Both the position numbers and the translations under genes were made by a program. Shown piece by piece: positions 1-6,866 of a stretch of DNA of 6,866 nt. Each line of letters opens with the position of its first letter. Position 1 is the stretch's first letter. The notes beneath the pieces were generated by a model. That model made no database searches. It worked only from the letters and a program-made list of their open reading frames with translations, and was not told the DNA's origin. The DNA is from a bacterium (GTDB lineage: Bacteria; Armatimonadota; Fimbriimonadia; Fimbriimonadales; GBS-DC), in assembly GCA_029335935.2 (NCBI GenBank), contig JARJMV020000053.1, positions 1 through 6,866 on the forward strand, given 5' to 3'.

Positions 1-876
1 GAAGCGCGTATCCTCGCCTCGCCGCTCGCCCGCAAAATCGCCGCCGAACACGGGATCGACCTCGCCCAAGTGCAGGGCACTGGTCCCAAAGGGCGCATCG
101 TGGAGCGCGATGTGTTGGCGTACCTCGAGGCGCGAAAAGCCGCCGCGCCCGCGCCCCCCCCTGCCGCGCCTGCACCCGCACCCGTCGCCGCCGCCGAAGC
201 GCGGACCGAGCCGCTCCATCGACTGCGCCAAATCACCGCCCAGCGCACCACCGAAGCCCACCAGACCATCCCCCACTTCTACCTCACGATGGAGATCGAC
301 ATGGAAAACGCCCTCGCGCTACGCCAGCAGCTCAACCAGATAGACGAGCGCGTGCGCGTGAGCGTGAACGATTTAATCGTCAAGGCGTGCGCCGTCGCGC
401 TGGAGAAGCATCCCGTTGTGAACGCCCGCTATCAGGATGGGCAACTTGTGCATCCCGACGGCGTTCACATCGGCATCGCTGTAGCGGTCGAGCAAGGGTT
501 GCTGGTGGCGGTGCTGAAACACTGCGAGGGCAAGTCGCTACGCCGAATCGCCCAAGAGGCGCAGTCGCTCATTCAGAAAGCACGCGACGGCAAACTGCTG
601 CCCGACGAGATGACGGGCAACACCTTCACCATCTCCAACTTGGGCATGTTCGGCATCGAGCAGTTCACCGCGATTATCAACCCGCCCGCGAGCGCGATTC
701 TGGCGGTTGGGGCGACCAAGCGCGTGCCTGTGGTGAGCGATGACGGAACCATCACATCGCGCCAGCGCATGAAGGTCACCATGTCGTGCGACCATCGCGT
801 GATCGACGGCGCGGTTGGGGCGCAGTTCCTGCAGACGCTCAAGCAGGTGTTGGAGAACCCCTTGCTGATGCTGTGA
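1..876 (+). CDS. pdhC: Dihydrolipoamide acyltransferase (E2) of a 2-oxoacid dehydrogenase complex, probably pyruvate dehydrogenase; 5' end outside window
   Basis: Frame 1 is open from the first base to TGA at 874-876, giving 291 visible residues. Residues about 5-42 form a peripheral subunit-binding domain, with ASPLARKIA near the start and the GTGPKGRI loop at 26-33; this domain holds E1/E3. An Ala/Pro-rich flexible linker follows (about 47-69), then the catalytic acyltransferase domain (about 70-291). That domain has PHFYLT at 91-96, [10 protein letters not shown] from 209 and the active-site motif DHRVIDG, with His265 and Asp269. It transfers the acyl group from lipoyl-lysine to CoA in the cytoplasm. 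The family is usually 400-450 residues, so the N-terminal lipoyl domain(s) lie upstream of the window. The [15 protein letters not shown] stretch resembles pyruvate dehydrogenase E2 more than branched-chain or 2-oxoglutarate E2, but substrate is inferred. The linker contains a C8 run at 154-161. The first in-frame start-like codon inside the fragment (GTG at 70) falls within the subunit-binding domain and is not the real start. Confidence 0.93.
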   Translation, partial: EARILASPLARKIAAEHGIDLAQVQGTGPKGRIVERDVLAYLEARKAAAPAPPPAAPAPAPVAAAEARTEPLHRLRQITAQRTTEAHQTIPHFYLTMEIDMENALALRQQLNQIDERVRVSVNDLIVKACAVALEKHPVVNARYQDGQLVHPDGVHIGIAVAVEQGLLVAVLKHCEGKSLRRIAQEAQSLIQKARDGKLLPDEMTGNTFTISNLGMFGIEQFTAIINPPASAILAVGATKRVPVVSDDGTITSRQRMKVTMSCDHRVIDGAVGAQFLQTLKQVLENPLLML

Positions 877-886
877 ACTCGGCGGT

Positions 887-908
887 GCGACGATATTCCT
901 GTCGTCGC
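887..908. repeat. Solitary palindromic hairpin after the E2 stop, relative of the 6493-6866 array (H1)
   Basis: Arms GCGACG (887-892) and CGTCGC (903-908) flank a 10-base core, ATATTCCTGT. The core differs by one base from the ACATTCCTGT core of the array hairpins and can add three more pairs, one of them G-U, closing on a TTCC loop. It begins 10 bases after the E2 stop codon, a typical position for a REP-like element or a 3'-end-stabilising hairpin. A run of eight C (908-915), not T, follows, so it is not a canonical intrinsic terminator. Relationship to the array is inferred from the core, the 22-base geometry and the arms shared with 6495-6516. Confidence 0.6.
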
Positions 909-934
909 CCCCCCCACGCCCCGTGCCTGCCCGC

Positions 935-989
935 ATGCGAGATCGCGACGCCAAGAATGCCGTCGCGCCAGCAACGCGCAATCTCGTAT
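935..989 (+). other. 55-base two-tier stem-loop in the E2-kinase gap, containing a second palindrome (H2, 945-966)
   Basis: An inner stem pairs 944-950 (CGCGACG) with 961-967 (CGTCGCG) around a 10-base loop, CCAAGAATGC. Directly stacked on it, 935-943 (ATGCGAGAT) pairs with 981-989 (ATCTCGTAT), with one G-U pair as RNA. A 13-base one-sided bulge (968-980) separates the 3' arms. In total 16 pairs can form. The inner arms contain the same GCGACG/CGTCGC hexamers as 887-908 and start exactly 58 bases after it. The loop shares CAAGAATG with the right-hand hairpin of an array unit at 6591-6598. It lies 39 bases before the chosen kinase start, so it could be a leader structure, a degenerate repeat, or both. 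No riboswitch class is recognised. Confidence 0.45.
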
Positions 990-1028
990 CGACATCTGCC
1001 CCGAATGTGGAATAAACCCACAGCAGCT

Positions 1029-3326
1029 ATGCAACAGTGTAGACCGTTCGTAGGGACGCTGTGTGGCTTGACACGCCCGTTTGTGGCAGTGTTCGTGCTA
1101 CAACTCATCGCGCTACGATGGGGCATGGGCGTTTCGCTGACCCCCGCGCTGTATGTGCAAGCGGTGATTGTGGCGTTGGCGGTGGTGGGCGTAGTGGGTG
1201 CGCTGCTGTATCGCGTCAACAGTCGCGCCCACGAGGTGGCGCGCCTGCAGAGCAGGCAGCTCACACGCCTACAACGCGCCGTCGAATCCTCACCCGCCGC
1301 GATGATAATCACCGACCCCGATTTCCGTATTGAGTACGCGAACCCGGCGTTCACTGCGCTCACGGGCTACACGCAGGAAGAGGTGATAGGACAGCGTCCT
1401 AACATTGTTAAGAGCGGTATGATGCCTGAATCGTTCTACGAGGAGCTGTTCGCCGCGCTCCGGCGGGGCGAGCGGTTCCGAGGAAGGTTCTTGAACCGCA
1501 AGAAGGGAGTGGCAATCAAGACTCCTGACAACGGCGTGGAGTTCAGCCCCAATACACACTATTGGACGGAGGGGGTGATTGCGCCGATTGTGGACGAGTC
1601 GGGCGCGCTGTTGGGGTACTGCAGTATCCAGTACGACATTACCGCGCAGGTGCTGCAAGAGCAAGCGCGCGCCCAACACGCTGCCCTGCAACAGTTGCTG
1701 ATGCGCATCGCCGTAGCGTTGCAAGGCGAGACGCCGTTGGAAGAGCGTATCCGCGCCGCGCGAGCAATCCTTATAGAGGGCGACGCATTCAGCGAGGACG
1801 CCACTTTAGCCGTGTGGGAGCAGCATGGGACCGATCTGCGACTTATCCACGCAACGGGTTCGCAAGAAGCCCATTTCCAGCGCAGCTGGTCAGTCTTAAT
1901 CGCTGCCGAGTGGCAATCCGATCGCGTGCGCCTGATGCAGCTCAGGCTGGGCGTGGAGCAGCGCGCCGCCCTCATCCCGCTGCGCTGGATGGGGCGCACT
2001 GTCGGTGTAGCGATTGTTGCGTGTGGCGATTGTCGCGTGCCTTCCAAGCAGCTCGATTCGCCGCTGGAAGCGTTCCTGACGCAGCTGGGCGAGCTCTTGG
2101 CGATGGCGATTCTCAACGAGCAGTCGCGCCGCGCGCTCATCGCCGCAAGACACGAAGCCGAGCAACTCGCCCAAGCTCGCACGCAGTTCCTCGCGAACAT
2201 GAGCCACGAAATCCGTACCCCGATGAACGGCGTGATTGGCATGCTGAACCTGCTGCGCGACGCTCCGCTCTCCGATGAACAGCGCGACCTGCTGGACACT
2301 GCCCAGACCAGCGCGAAACATCTGCTGGATATTCTCAACGACATCCTCAACCTCGCCAAATTGGAAGCAGGACAGATGCCGTTGGAGCATATCCCCACCG
2401 ACATCCGCGCGCTGATACGCGAGACCTGCGAAATGATTCGTCCGCAAGCGCAGTTGAAGGGGCTACTGCTGCGTGAGGAGTTGCCTGACAACGGTAATCT
2501 CTATGCAGTTGTGGACCCGACGCGCTTACGGCAGATCCTGTTGAACCTCCTCAGCAACGCGGTCAAGTTCACTGAGCAGGGCGAGGTGGTTGTACGCATG
2601 CGACTGCGGGGTACGCACGATGAGCACCTCCACTTGCGCTTCGAGGTGCAAGATACGGGCATTGGCATTCCGCTGGAGAAGCAGGCGCAGATATTCGAGC
2701 CGTTCCGCCAAGCCGACGGCTCCACCACACGTAAGTACGGCGGCACAGGGCTGGGGTTAGCCATCTCGCGCAAGCTGGTCGAGCGGATGGGCGGTCAAAT
2801 GGGTGTCGTGAGTGCGCCTGAGCAGGGTTCCACCTTCTGGTTCGAAATAGCGCTGCCTGTTTCCGAGCCGCCTGCCCAGGCAAAACGCGAGTGCTCTTGC
2901 CGTCTCGGGGGCAGCGCGGATATTCGGGGGATGCGGGTGCTGGTCGCCGAAGACAACCCTGTCAATCAGAAGGTGATACGGCGCACTCTGGAGAAGTGGG
3001 GGGTGGAGATACAGATTGCCTCTGACGGGCGCGAAGCGCTGGAATGGCTTGCGCGGGAGCCGTTTCACATCGTGCTGATGGACTGCCAGATGCCTGAAAT
3101 GGACGGCTACGAAGCGACTCGCTGCATTCGCGCTCGTGCACAAGCGCCCGACGCGCGTATCCCCATTATCGCCCTCACGGCGAACGCTTTGCAAGGCGAT
3201 CGCGAGAAGTGCATCGCCGCAGGGATGGACGACTACCTCACCAAGCCGGTGAACCCTGAGGCGTTATGGCACAAGTTGGTGCAGTGGGGGCTGCCGCGCC
3301 TGCAGGATTCGCGGCGAGCGGCGTAG
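1029..3326 (+). CDS. Membrane-anchored hybrid sensor histidine kinase (PAS-GAF-HisKA-HATPase-REC)
   Basis: Numbering is from ATG 1029 (765 residues). Residues about 15-58 hold one or two hydrophobic segments, the clearer being [24 protein letters not shown] domain follows (about 82-208), starting [20 protein letters not shown] and ending SIQYDITAQ. Next comes a weak GAF-like domain (about 210-375), then HisKA with the H-box [11 protein letters not shown] and phospho-acceptor His393. The HATPase domain has Asn510 of the N box, DTGIGIP from 542, FEPFRQAD, and [10 protein letters not shown] from 571. A C-terminal receiver domain (about 637-755) has acidic E641/D642, phospho-acceptor Asp685 in [10 protein letters not shown] and Lys739. 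There is no HPt domain, so the relay must use a separate partner. The signal sensed is unknown. The start is uncertain: ATG 957, 1005, 1029 and 1125 are all in frame and none has a clear Shine-Dalgarno; 1029 keeps both hydrophobic segments. The frame is open further upstream, but that part overlaps E2 and looks non-coding. It converges with the LOR/SDH gene. Confidence 0.9.
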   Translation: MQQCRPFVGTLCGLTRPFVAVFVLQLIALRWGMGVSLTPALYVQAVIVALAVVGVVGALLYRVNSRAHEVARLQSRQLTRLQRAVESSPAAMIITDPDFRIEYANPAFTALTGYTQEEVIGQRPNIVKSGMMPESFYEELFAALRRGERFRGRFLNRKKGVAIKTPDNGVEFSPNTHYWTEGVIAPIVDESGALLGYCSIQYDITAQVLQEQARAQHAALQQLLMRIAVALQGETPLEERIRAARAILIEGDAFSEDATLAVWEQHGTDLRLIHATGSQEAHFQRSWSVLIAAEWQSDRVRLMQLRLGVEQRAALIPLRWMGRTVGVAIVACGDCRVPSKQLDSPLEAFLTQLGELLAMAILNEQSRRALIAARHEAEQLAQARTQFLANMSHEIRTPMNGVIGMLNLLRDAPLSDEQRDLLDTAQTSAKHLLDILNDILNLAKLEAGQMPLEHIPTDIRALIRETCEMIRPQAQLKGLLLREELPDNGNLYAVVDPTRLRQILLNLLSNAVKFTEQGEVVVRMRLRGTHDEHLHLRFEVQDTGIGIPLEKQAQIFEPFRQADGSTTRKYGGTGLGLAISRKLVERMGGQMGVVSAPEQGSTFWFEIALPVSEPPAQAKRECSCRLGGSADIRGMRVLVAEDNPVNQKVIRRTLEKWGVEIQIASDGREALEWLAREPFHIVLMDCQMPEMDGYEATRCIRARAQAPDARIPIIALTANALQGDREKCIAAGMDDYLTKPVNPEALWHKLVQWGLPRLQDSRRAA

Positions 3327-3339
3327 CGCGCGTCGCTAC
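3323..3339. terminator. Short bidirectional hairpin spanning both convergent stop codons (weak terminator candidate)
   Basis: GTAGCG (3323-3328) and CGCTAC (3334-3339) form a perfect 6-base stem with a 5-base loop. The left arm contains the kinase stop codon TAG (3324-3326). The right arm contains, on the minus strand, the stop codon TAG of the LOR/SDH gene (3336-3338). There is no T-run on either side, so classic intrinsic termination is doubtful. It is the only hairpin seen at the convergent junction. Confidence 0.3.
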
Positions 3340-4568
3340 TTGCGGAATGGCTCCACCAATTGCAACGCCAGCTCCTTCATGAAGAAGTGGCAGTCGGTGA
3401 CAATCGGGAAGGTCTGGTGCGTGCCGCGATCGGCGAGCTTGATAACTGTGTCGGCGTCGCTATCCACGCAGAACACGCGCACGGAGGCAGGGAGCATATT
3501 GCCTGTCGCTACCGAGTGGAGTGTGGTCGCCACCATAATCGCCACGCCGACGCCGGGCACATGTGCGCGCATGGCGTCTTGAGCGTCCAGCACATCGGTC
3601 ATCACTTCGGGCAGCGGACCGTCGTCGCGAATGCTACCTGCCAGCACGAAGGGCACTTGATGTTTCACACAGGTATACATCACGCCTTTGGTGAGTACGC
3701 CCTGCTCCACCGCCTGCTTCAGTCCGCCCAGCAAGCGGATGCGATTGATGGCGCGGATGTGGTGCTGATGTCCGTGCGTGACGGGCGCACCCAAATCCAG
3801 CGAGACGCCGAGTGAAGTGCCGTAGAATGCCGATTCGATATCATGCGCGGCGAGCGCGTTGCCAGCGAACAGCACATCGATCCAGCCGTTGCGGATGAGT
3901 TGCTCCAGGTAGGGACCTGCGCCTGTGTGGATGATGGCGGGTCCGCCGACGAACAGCACCTTCTCGCCGCGCGCTTTGGCTTTGCGCACCTCGTCGGCGA
4001 CGCCGCGCACGGCACGCTCTTTCGGCTTCTCGGACGAGACATCGCTGCCCATGAAGGCGAACACTGAGGTCGGGTCGCGTCGTTCGGGGGGCTTGACGCG
4101 GATGCCTTCGTGTCCCACCACAATCAGGTCGCCCTGTCGCACGCGTGCCATCGGCACGGTCGCCGCGCGCCAGTGCCCATGCTCTTGCCACACCCGCACG
4201 CCACAGTCCATCTCGATGTTCTCCACAGGCACCCAGCGGTGATGCACGCGCACGGAGGTCTCCAAGTTCGTGGTGGAGTAGAAATCTTCAGGGAACACGC
4301 CGTCTTTGGGCGCGGGCTGGAGTTGGGCGTCGGTGTGCGCGAAATACGCGCCGTGCTGCTGCACCGCTTCTAAGGCGCGCTCCAGCAGCTCGTCCGTGTC
4401 CGCCTCCACCAGGATATCGAACTTGCTGGGTTCGGCGCGGGTGTGTCCGATTTTCGCGTGGCGCACCTCGTAGCGCACCCCCTCATACGACGAGAGGATA
4501 TCCAGCACCTTCGACAGCGTGAGCGAGTCGACTACATGACCTTCCAGATGGATGATCTCCGACGGCAT
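3336..4568 (-). CDS. LOR/SDH-domain protein, TIGR00300-like (putative NAD-dependent ornithine cyclodeaminase-type enzyme)
   Basis: The gene encodes 410 residues, starting at ATG 4568 with an AGGAGG Shine-Dalgarno 10 bases upstream. Residues about 1-100 match the 'LOR/SDH bifunctional enzyme conserved region' pattern, beginning EIIHLEGHVVDSLTLSKVLD. Residues about 200-410 look like the nucleotide-binding part, with KVLFVGGPAIIHTGAGP at 203-219 and DVLFAGNALAAHDIE at 231-245, then YGTSLGVSLDLG and GSIRDDGPLPEV at 311-322. This architecture is known from archaeal ornithine cyclodeaminase-like proteins and from the C-terminal half of cyanobacterial arginine dihydrolase (ArgZ/AgrE). Here the N-terminal arginine-dihydrolase part is absent, so the protein is the stand-alone form. 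A role in ornithine-to-proline conversion is inferred from the family, not shown. No signal peptide or membrane segment is seen. An upstream ATG at 4751 would overlap lepA by 136 bases and lacks family similarity, so it was not used. It probably shares a transcript with lepA. Confidence 0.85.
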   Translation of the reverse strand: MPSEIIHLEGHVVDSLTLSKVLDILSSYEGVRYEVRHAKIGHTRAEPSKFDILVEADTDELLERALEAVQQHGAYFAHTDAQLQPAPKDGVFPEDFYSTTNLETSVRVHHRWVPVENIEMDCGVRVWQEHGHWRAATVPMARVRQGDLIVVGHEGIRVKPPERRDPTSVFAFMGSDVSSEKPKERAVRGVADEVRKAKARGEKVLFVGGPAIIHTGAGPYLEQLIRNGWIDVLFAGNALAAHDIESAFYGTSLGVSLDLGAPVTHGHQHHIRAINRIRLLGGLKQAVEQGVLTKGVMYTCVKHQVPFVLAGSIRDDGPLPEVMTDVLDAQDAMRAHVPGVGVAIMVATTLHSVATGNMLPASVRVFCVDSDADTVIKLADRGTHQTFPIVTDCHFFMKELALQLVEPFRK

Positions 4569-4578
4569 CGTCTGTTCG

Positions 4579-4584
4579 CCTCCT
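4579..4584 (-). promoter_or_regulatory. Shine-Dalgarno AGGAGG of the LOR/SDH gene
   Basis: A perfect AGGAGG on the minus strand lies 10 bases before ATG 4568. It decides the start of the LOR/SDH gene against the longer open frame that runs back into lepA. It is the only strong ribosome-binding site seen in the window. Confidence 0.8.
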
Positions 4585-4588
4585 GTAG

Positions 4589-4598
4589 ATTGTACCTG
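4589..4598 (-). promoter_or_regulatory. CAGGTACAAT motif upstream of the LOR/SDH gene (possible -10 region)
   Basis: On the minus strand, CAGGTACAAT occupies 4598 down to 4589 in the 47-base gap after lepA. TACAAT (4594-4589) matches the sigma-70 -10 consensus at five of six bases. No convincing -35 is seen 16-18 bases upstream. The identical 10-mer precedes lepA. A start site about 7 bases downstream would fall inside the AGGAGG, leaving GAGG in a leader of about 14 bases. It may instead be a shared regulator site. Confidence 0.4.
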
Positions 4599-4615
4599 TT
4601 TGGGGGGTGTCGCCT

Positions 4616-6415
<1,800 letters not shown>

Positions 6416-6424
6416 AGCGCGGGA

Positions 6425-6434
6425 ATTGTACCTG
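6425..6434 (-). promoter_or_regulatory. lepA: CAGGTACAAT motif / candidate -10 of the lepA promoter
   Basis: On the minus strand, TACAAT (6430-6425) lies 9 bases before the lepA ATG and matches the -10 consensus at five of six bases. Usual spacing would start transcription near 6418, giving a leader of about 3 bases. That fits the missing Shine-Dalgarno. No good -35 hexamer is seen 16-18 bases upstream (GACGAAAC region). The four preceding bases, CAGG, are also shared with the site before the LOR/SDH gene. The rest of 6416-6492 shows no gene. Confidence 0.45.
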
Positions 6435-6492
6435 AAACTGCCGTTTGTTTCGTCTGCGATTGCCTGCTCGCCTCACAGCGACGAACGCGCAG

Positions 6493-6552
6493 GTGCGACG
6501 CCGTGCAAGTCGTCGCGCCCACGCTTGGACAGGAAAGTCCTAGCCACTGTTG
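6493..6552. repeat. Diverged first array unit with GCGACG/CGTCGC arms (H3)
   Basis: The right half (GCTTGGAC from 6523, then AGGAAAGTCC, then TAGCCACTG) is nearly identical to the other units. In place of the usual left hairpin are arms GCGACG (6495-6500) and CGTCGC (6511-6516) around the core CCGTGCAAGT. The register is kept: this hairpin starts exactly 60 bases before the next one at 6555. The flanked form GGTGCGACG, eight bases, GTCGTCGC is identical to 884-908 after the E2 gene except for the eight central bases. Confidence 0.65.
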
Positions 6553-6846
6553 TAGCACGGACATTCCTGTCCGTGCGTGGGATGCTTGGACAAGAATGTC
6601 CCAGCCACTATAGCACGGACATTCCTGTCCGTGCGTGGGATGCTTGGACTGGAAAGTCCAAGCTACCTCGTAGCACGGACATTCCTGTCCGTGCGTGGGA
6701 TGCTTGGACAGGAAAGTCCCAGCCACTGTAGCACGGACATTCCTGTCCGTGCGTGGGATGCTTGGACAGGAAAGTCCAAGCTACCTCGTATCACGGACAT
6801 TCCTGTCCGTGCGTGGGATGCTTGGACAGGAAAGTCCCAGCCACTG

Positions 6847-6866
6847 TAGCACGGGCAGGAATGTCC
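6847..6866. repeat. Partial last array unit with inverted hairpin core
   Basis: This unit starts like the others with TAGCACGG, but the core after the GCACGG arm (6849-6854) reads GCAGGAATGT (6855-6864), which is the other orientation of ACATTCCTGT with one change. CC follows, as expected for the start of the CCGTGC arm, and the window then ends. The rest of the unit is not visible. Confidence 0.6.

Larger units (their letters stand above)
6493..6866. repeat. Tandem array of palindromic hairpin modules, alternating 58/60-base units (runs off window)
   Basis: Units begin at about 6493, 6553, 6611, 6671, 6729, 6789 and 6847, with spacings of 60, 58, 60, 58, 60 and 58. Each unit has two hairpins about 29 bases apart. 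The left one has arms GCACGG/CCGTGC around ACATTCCTGT (for example 6555-6576). The right one has arm GCTTGG around ACAGGAAAGT or a variant (for example 6642-6663, where GCTTGGACT pairs with AGTCCAAGC). Unit ends alternate between CAGCCACTG (58-base type) and AAGCTACCTCG (60-base type), making a 118-base dimer period. The first 39 bases of units 1-4 are identical and unit 5 differs by one base (g to t at 6791). No transposase gene is seen. Best described as REP- or MITE-like; the mechanism of spread is unknown. Confidence 0.9.

Noticed and set aside
154..161. C8 tract in the E2 linker as a phase-variation site
   Set aside because: The frame is intact and the run lies in an Ala/Pro linker of high GC, where such runs arise readily; a second C8 run occurs at 908-915. 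Nothing else suggests switching of this core enzyme.
786..1028. Upstream extension of the kinase gene to ATG 786
   Set aside because: It would overlap the E2 gene by 91 bases, cover both intergenic hairpins and add a compositionally odd N-terminus with no family similarity.
1068..1104. TTGACA at 1068-1073 as a -35 box for the kinase
   Set aside because: No -10-like hexamer lies at a 16-18 base spacing (the nearest TACAAC is 25 bases away), and the site is inside the coding region if the gene starts at 1029.
6493..6866. CRISPR array
   Set aside because: The whole unit is repeated almost identically; there are no unique spacers between constant repeats, and no cas genes are visible.

Overview
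The window is GC-rich bacterial DNA. LepA (EF4) and a pyruvate-dehydrogenase-type E2 mark the host as a bacterium. The phylum cannot be fixed from sequence alone. High GC, a stand-alone LOR/SDH-family protein and abundant short palindromes would suit a deep-branching lineage such as Armatimonadota, but that is a guess.

Layout from left to right: (1) the 3' part of a 2-oxoacid dehydrogenase E2 gene (1-876, plus strand), cut by the window edge and missing its lipoyl domain. (2) A 152-base gap (877-1028) holding two related hairpins, at 887-908 and 945-966; the second sits inside a larger 55-base fold. (3) A membrane-anchored hybrid sensor histidine kinase (1029-3326, plus strand) with PAS, degenerate GAF, HisKA, HATPase and receiver domains. 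(4) Convergent to it, with 9 bases between the stop codons, a LOR/SDH (TIGR00300-like) protein on the minus strand (3336-4568). (5) lepA on the minus strand (4616-6415), 47 bases upstream of the LOR/SDH gene and probably co-transcribed with it. (6) A 451-base non-coding stretch (6416-6866) with the presumed lepA promoter and then, from about 6493 to the window end, a tandem array of short palindromes.

The genes themselves are ordinary housekeeping and signalling genes. The unexplained structure lies in the two non-coding regions. The array is built of about 29-base hairpin modules. They pair into units of alternating 58 and 60 bases, giving a 118-base higher-order period. Each hairpin has a 6-base arm around a 10-base core, ACATTCCTGT or its near reverse complement. 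The gap after the E2 gene carries hairpins of the same 6+10+6 geometry, at the same 58-base spacing. Their cores are recognisably the same but their arms differ (GCGACG/CGTCGC instead of GCACGG/CCGTGC), with both sides changed so that pairing is kept. The first array unit uses the GCGACG/CGTCGC arms too. This looks like a dispersed family of palindromic elements (REP- or MITE-like) whose arms diverge while keeping the fold.

A second signal is an identical 10-mer, CAGGTACAAT, upstream of both minus-strand genes. It places a good -10 hexamer close enough to lepA to predict an almost leaderless transcript.
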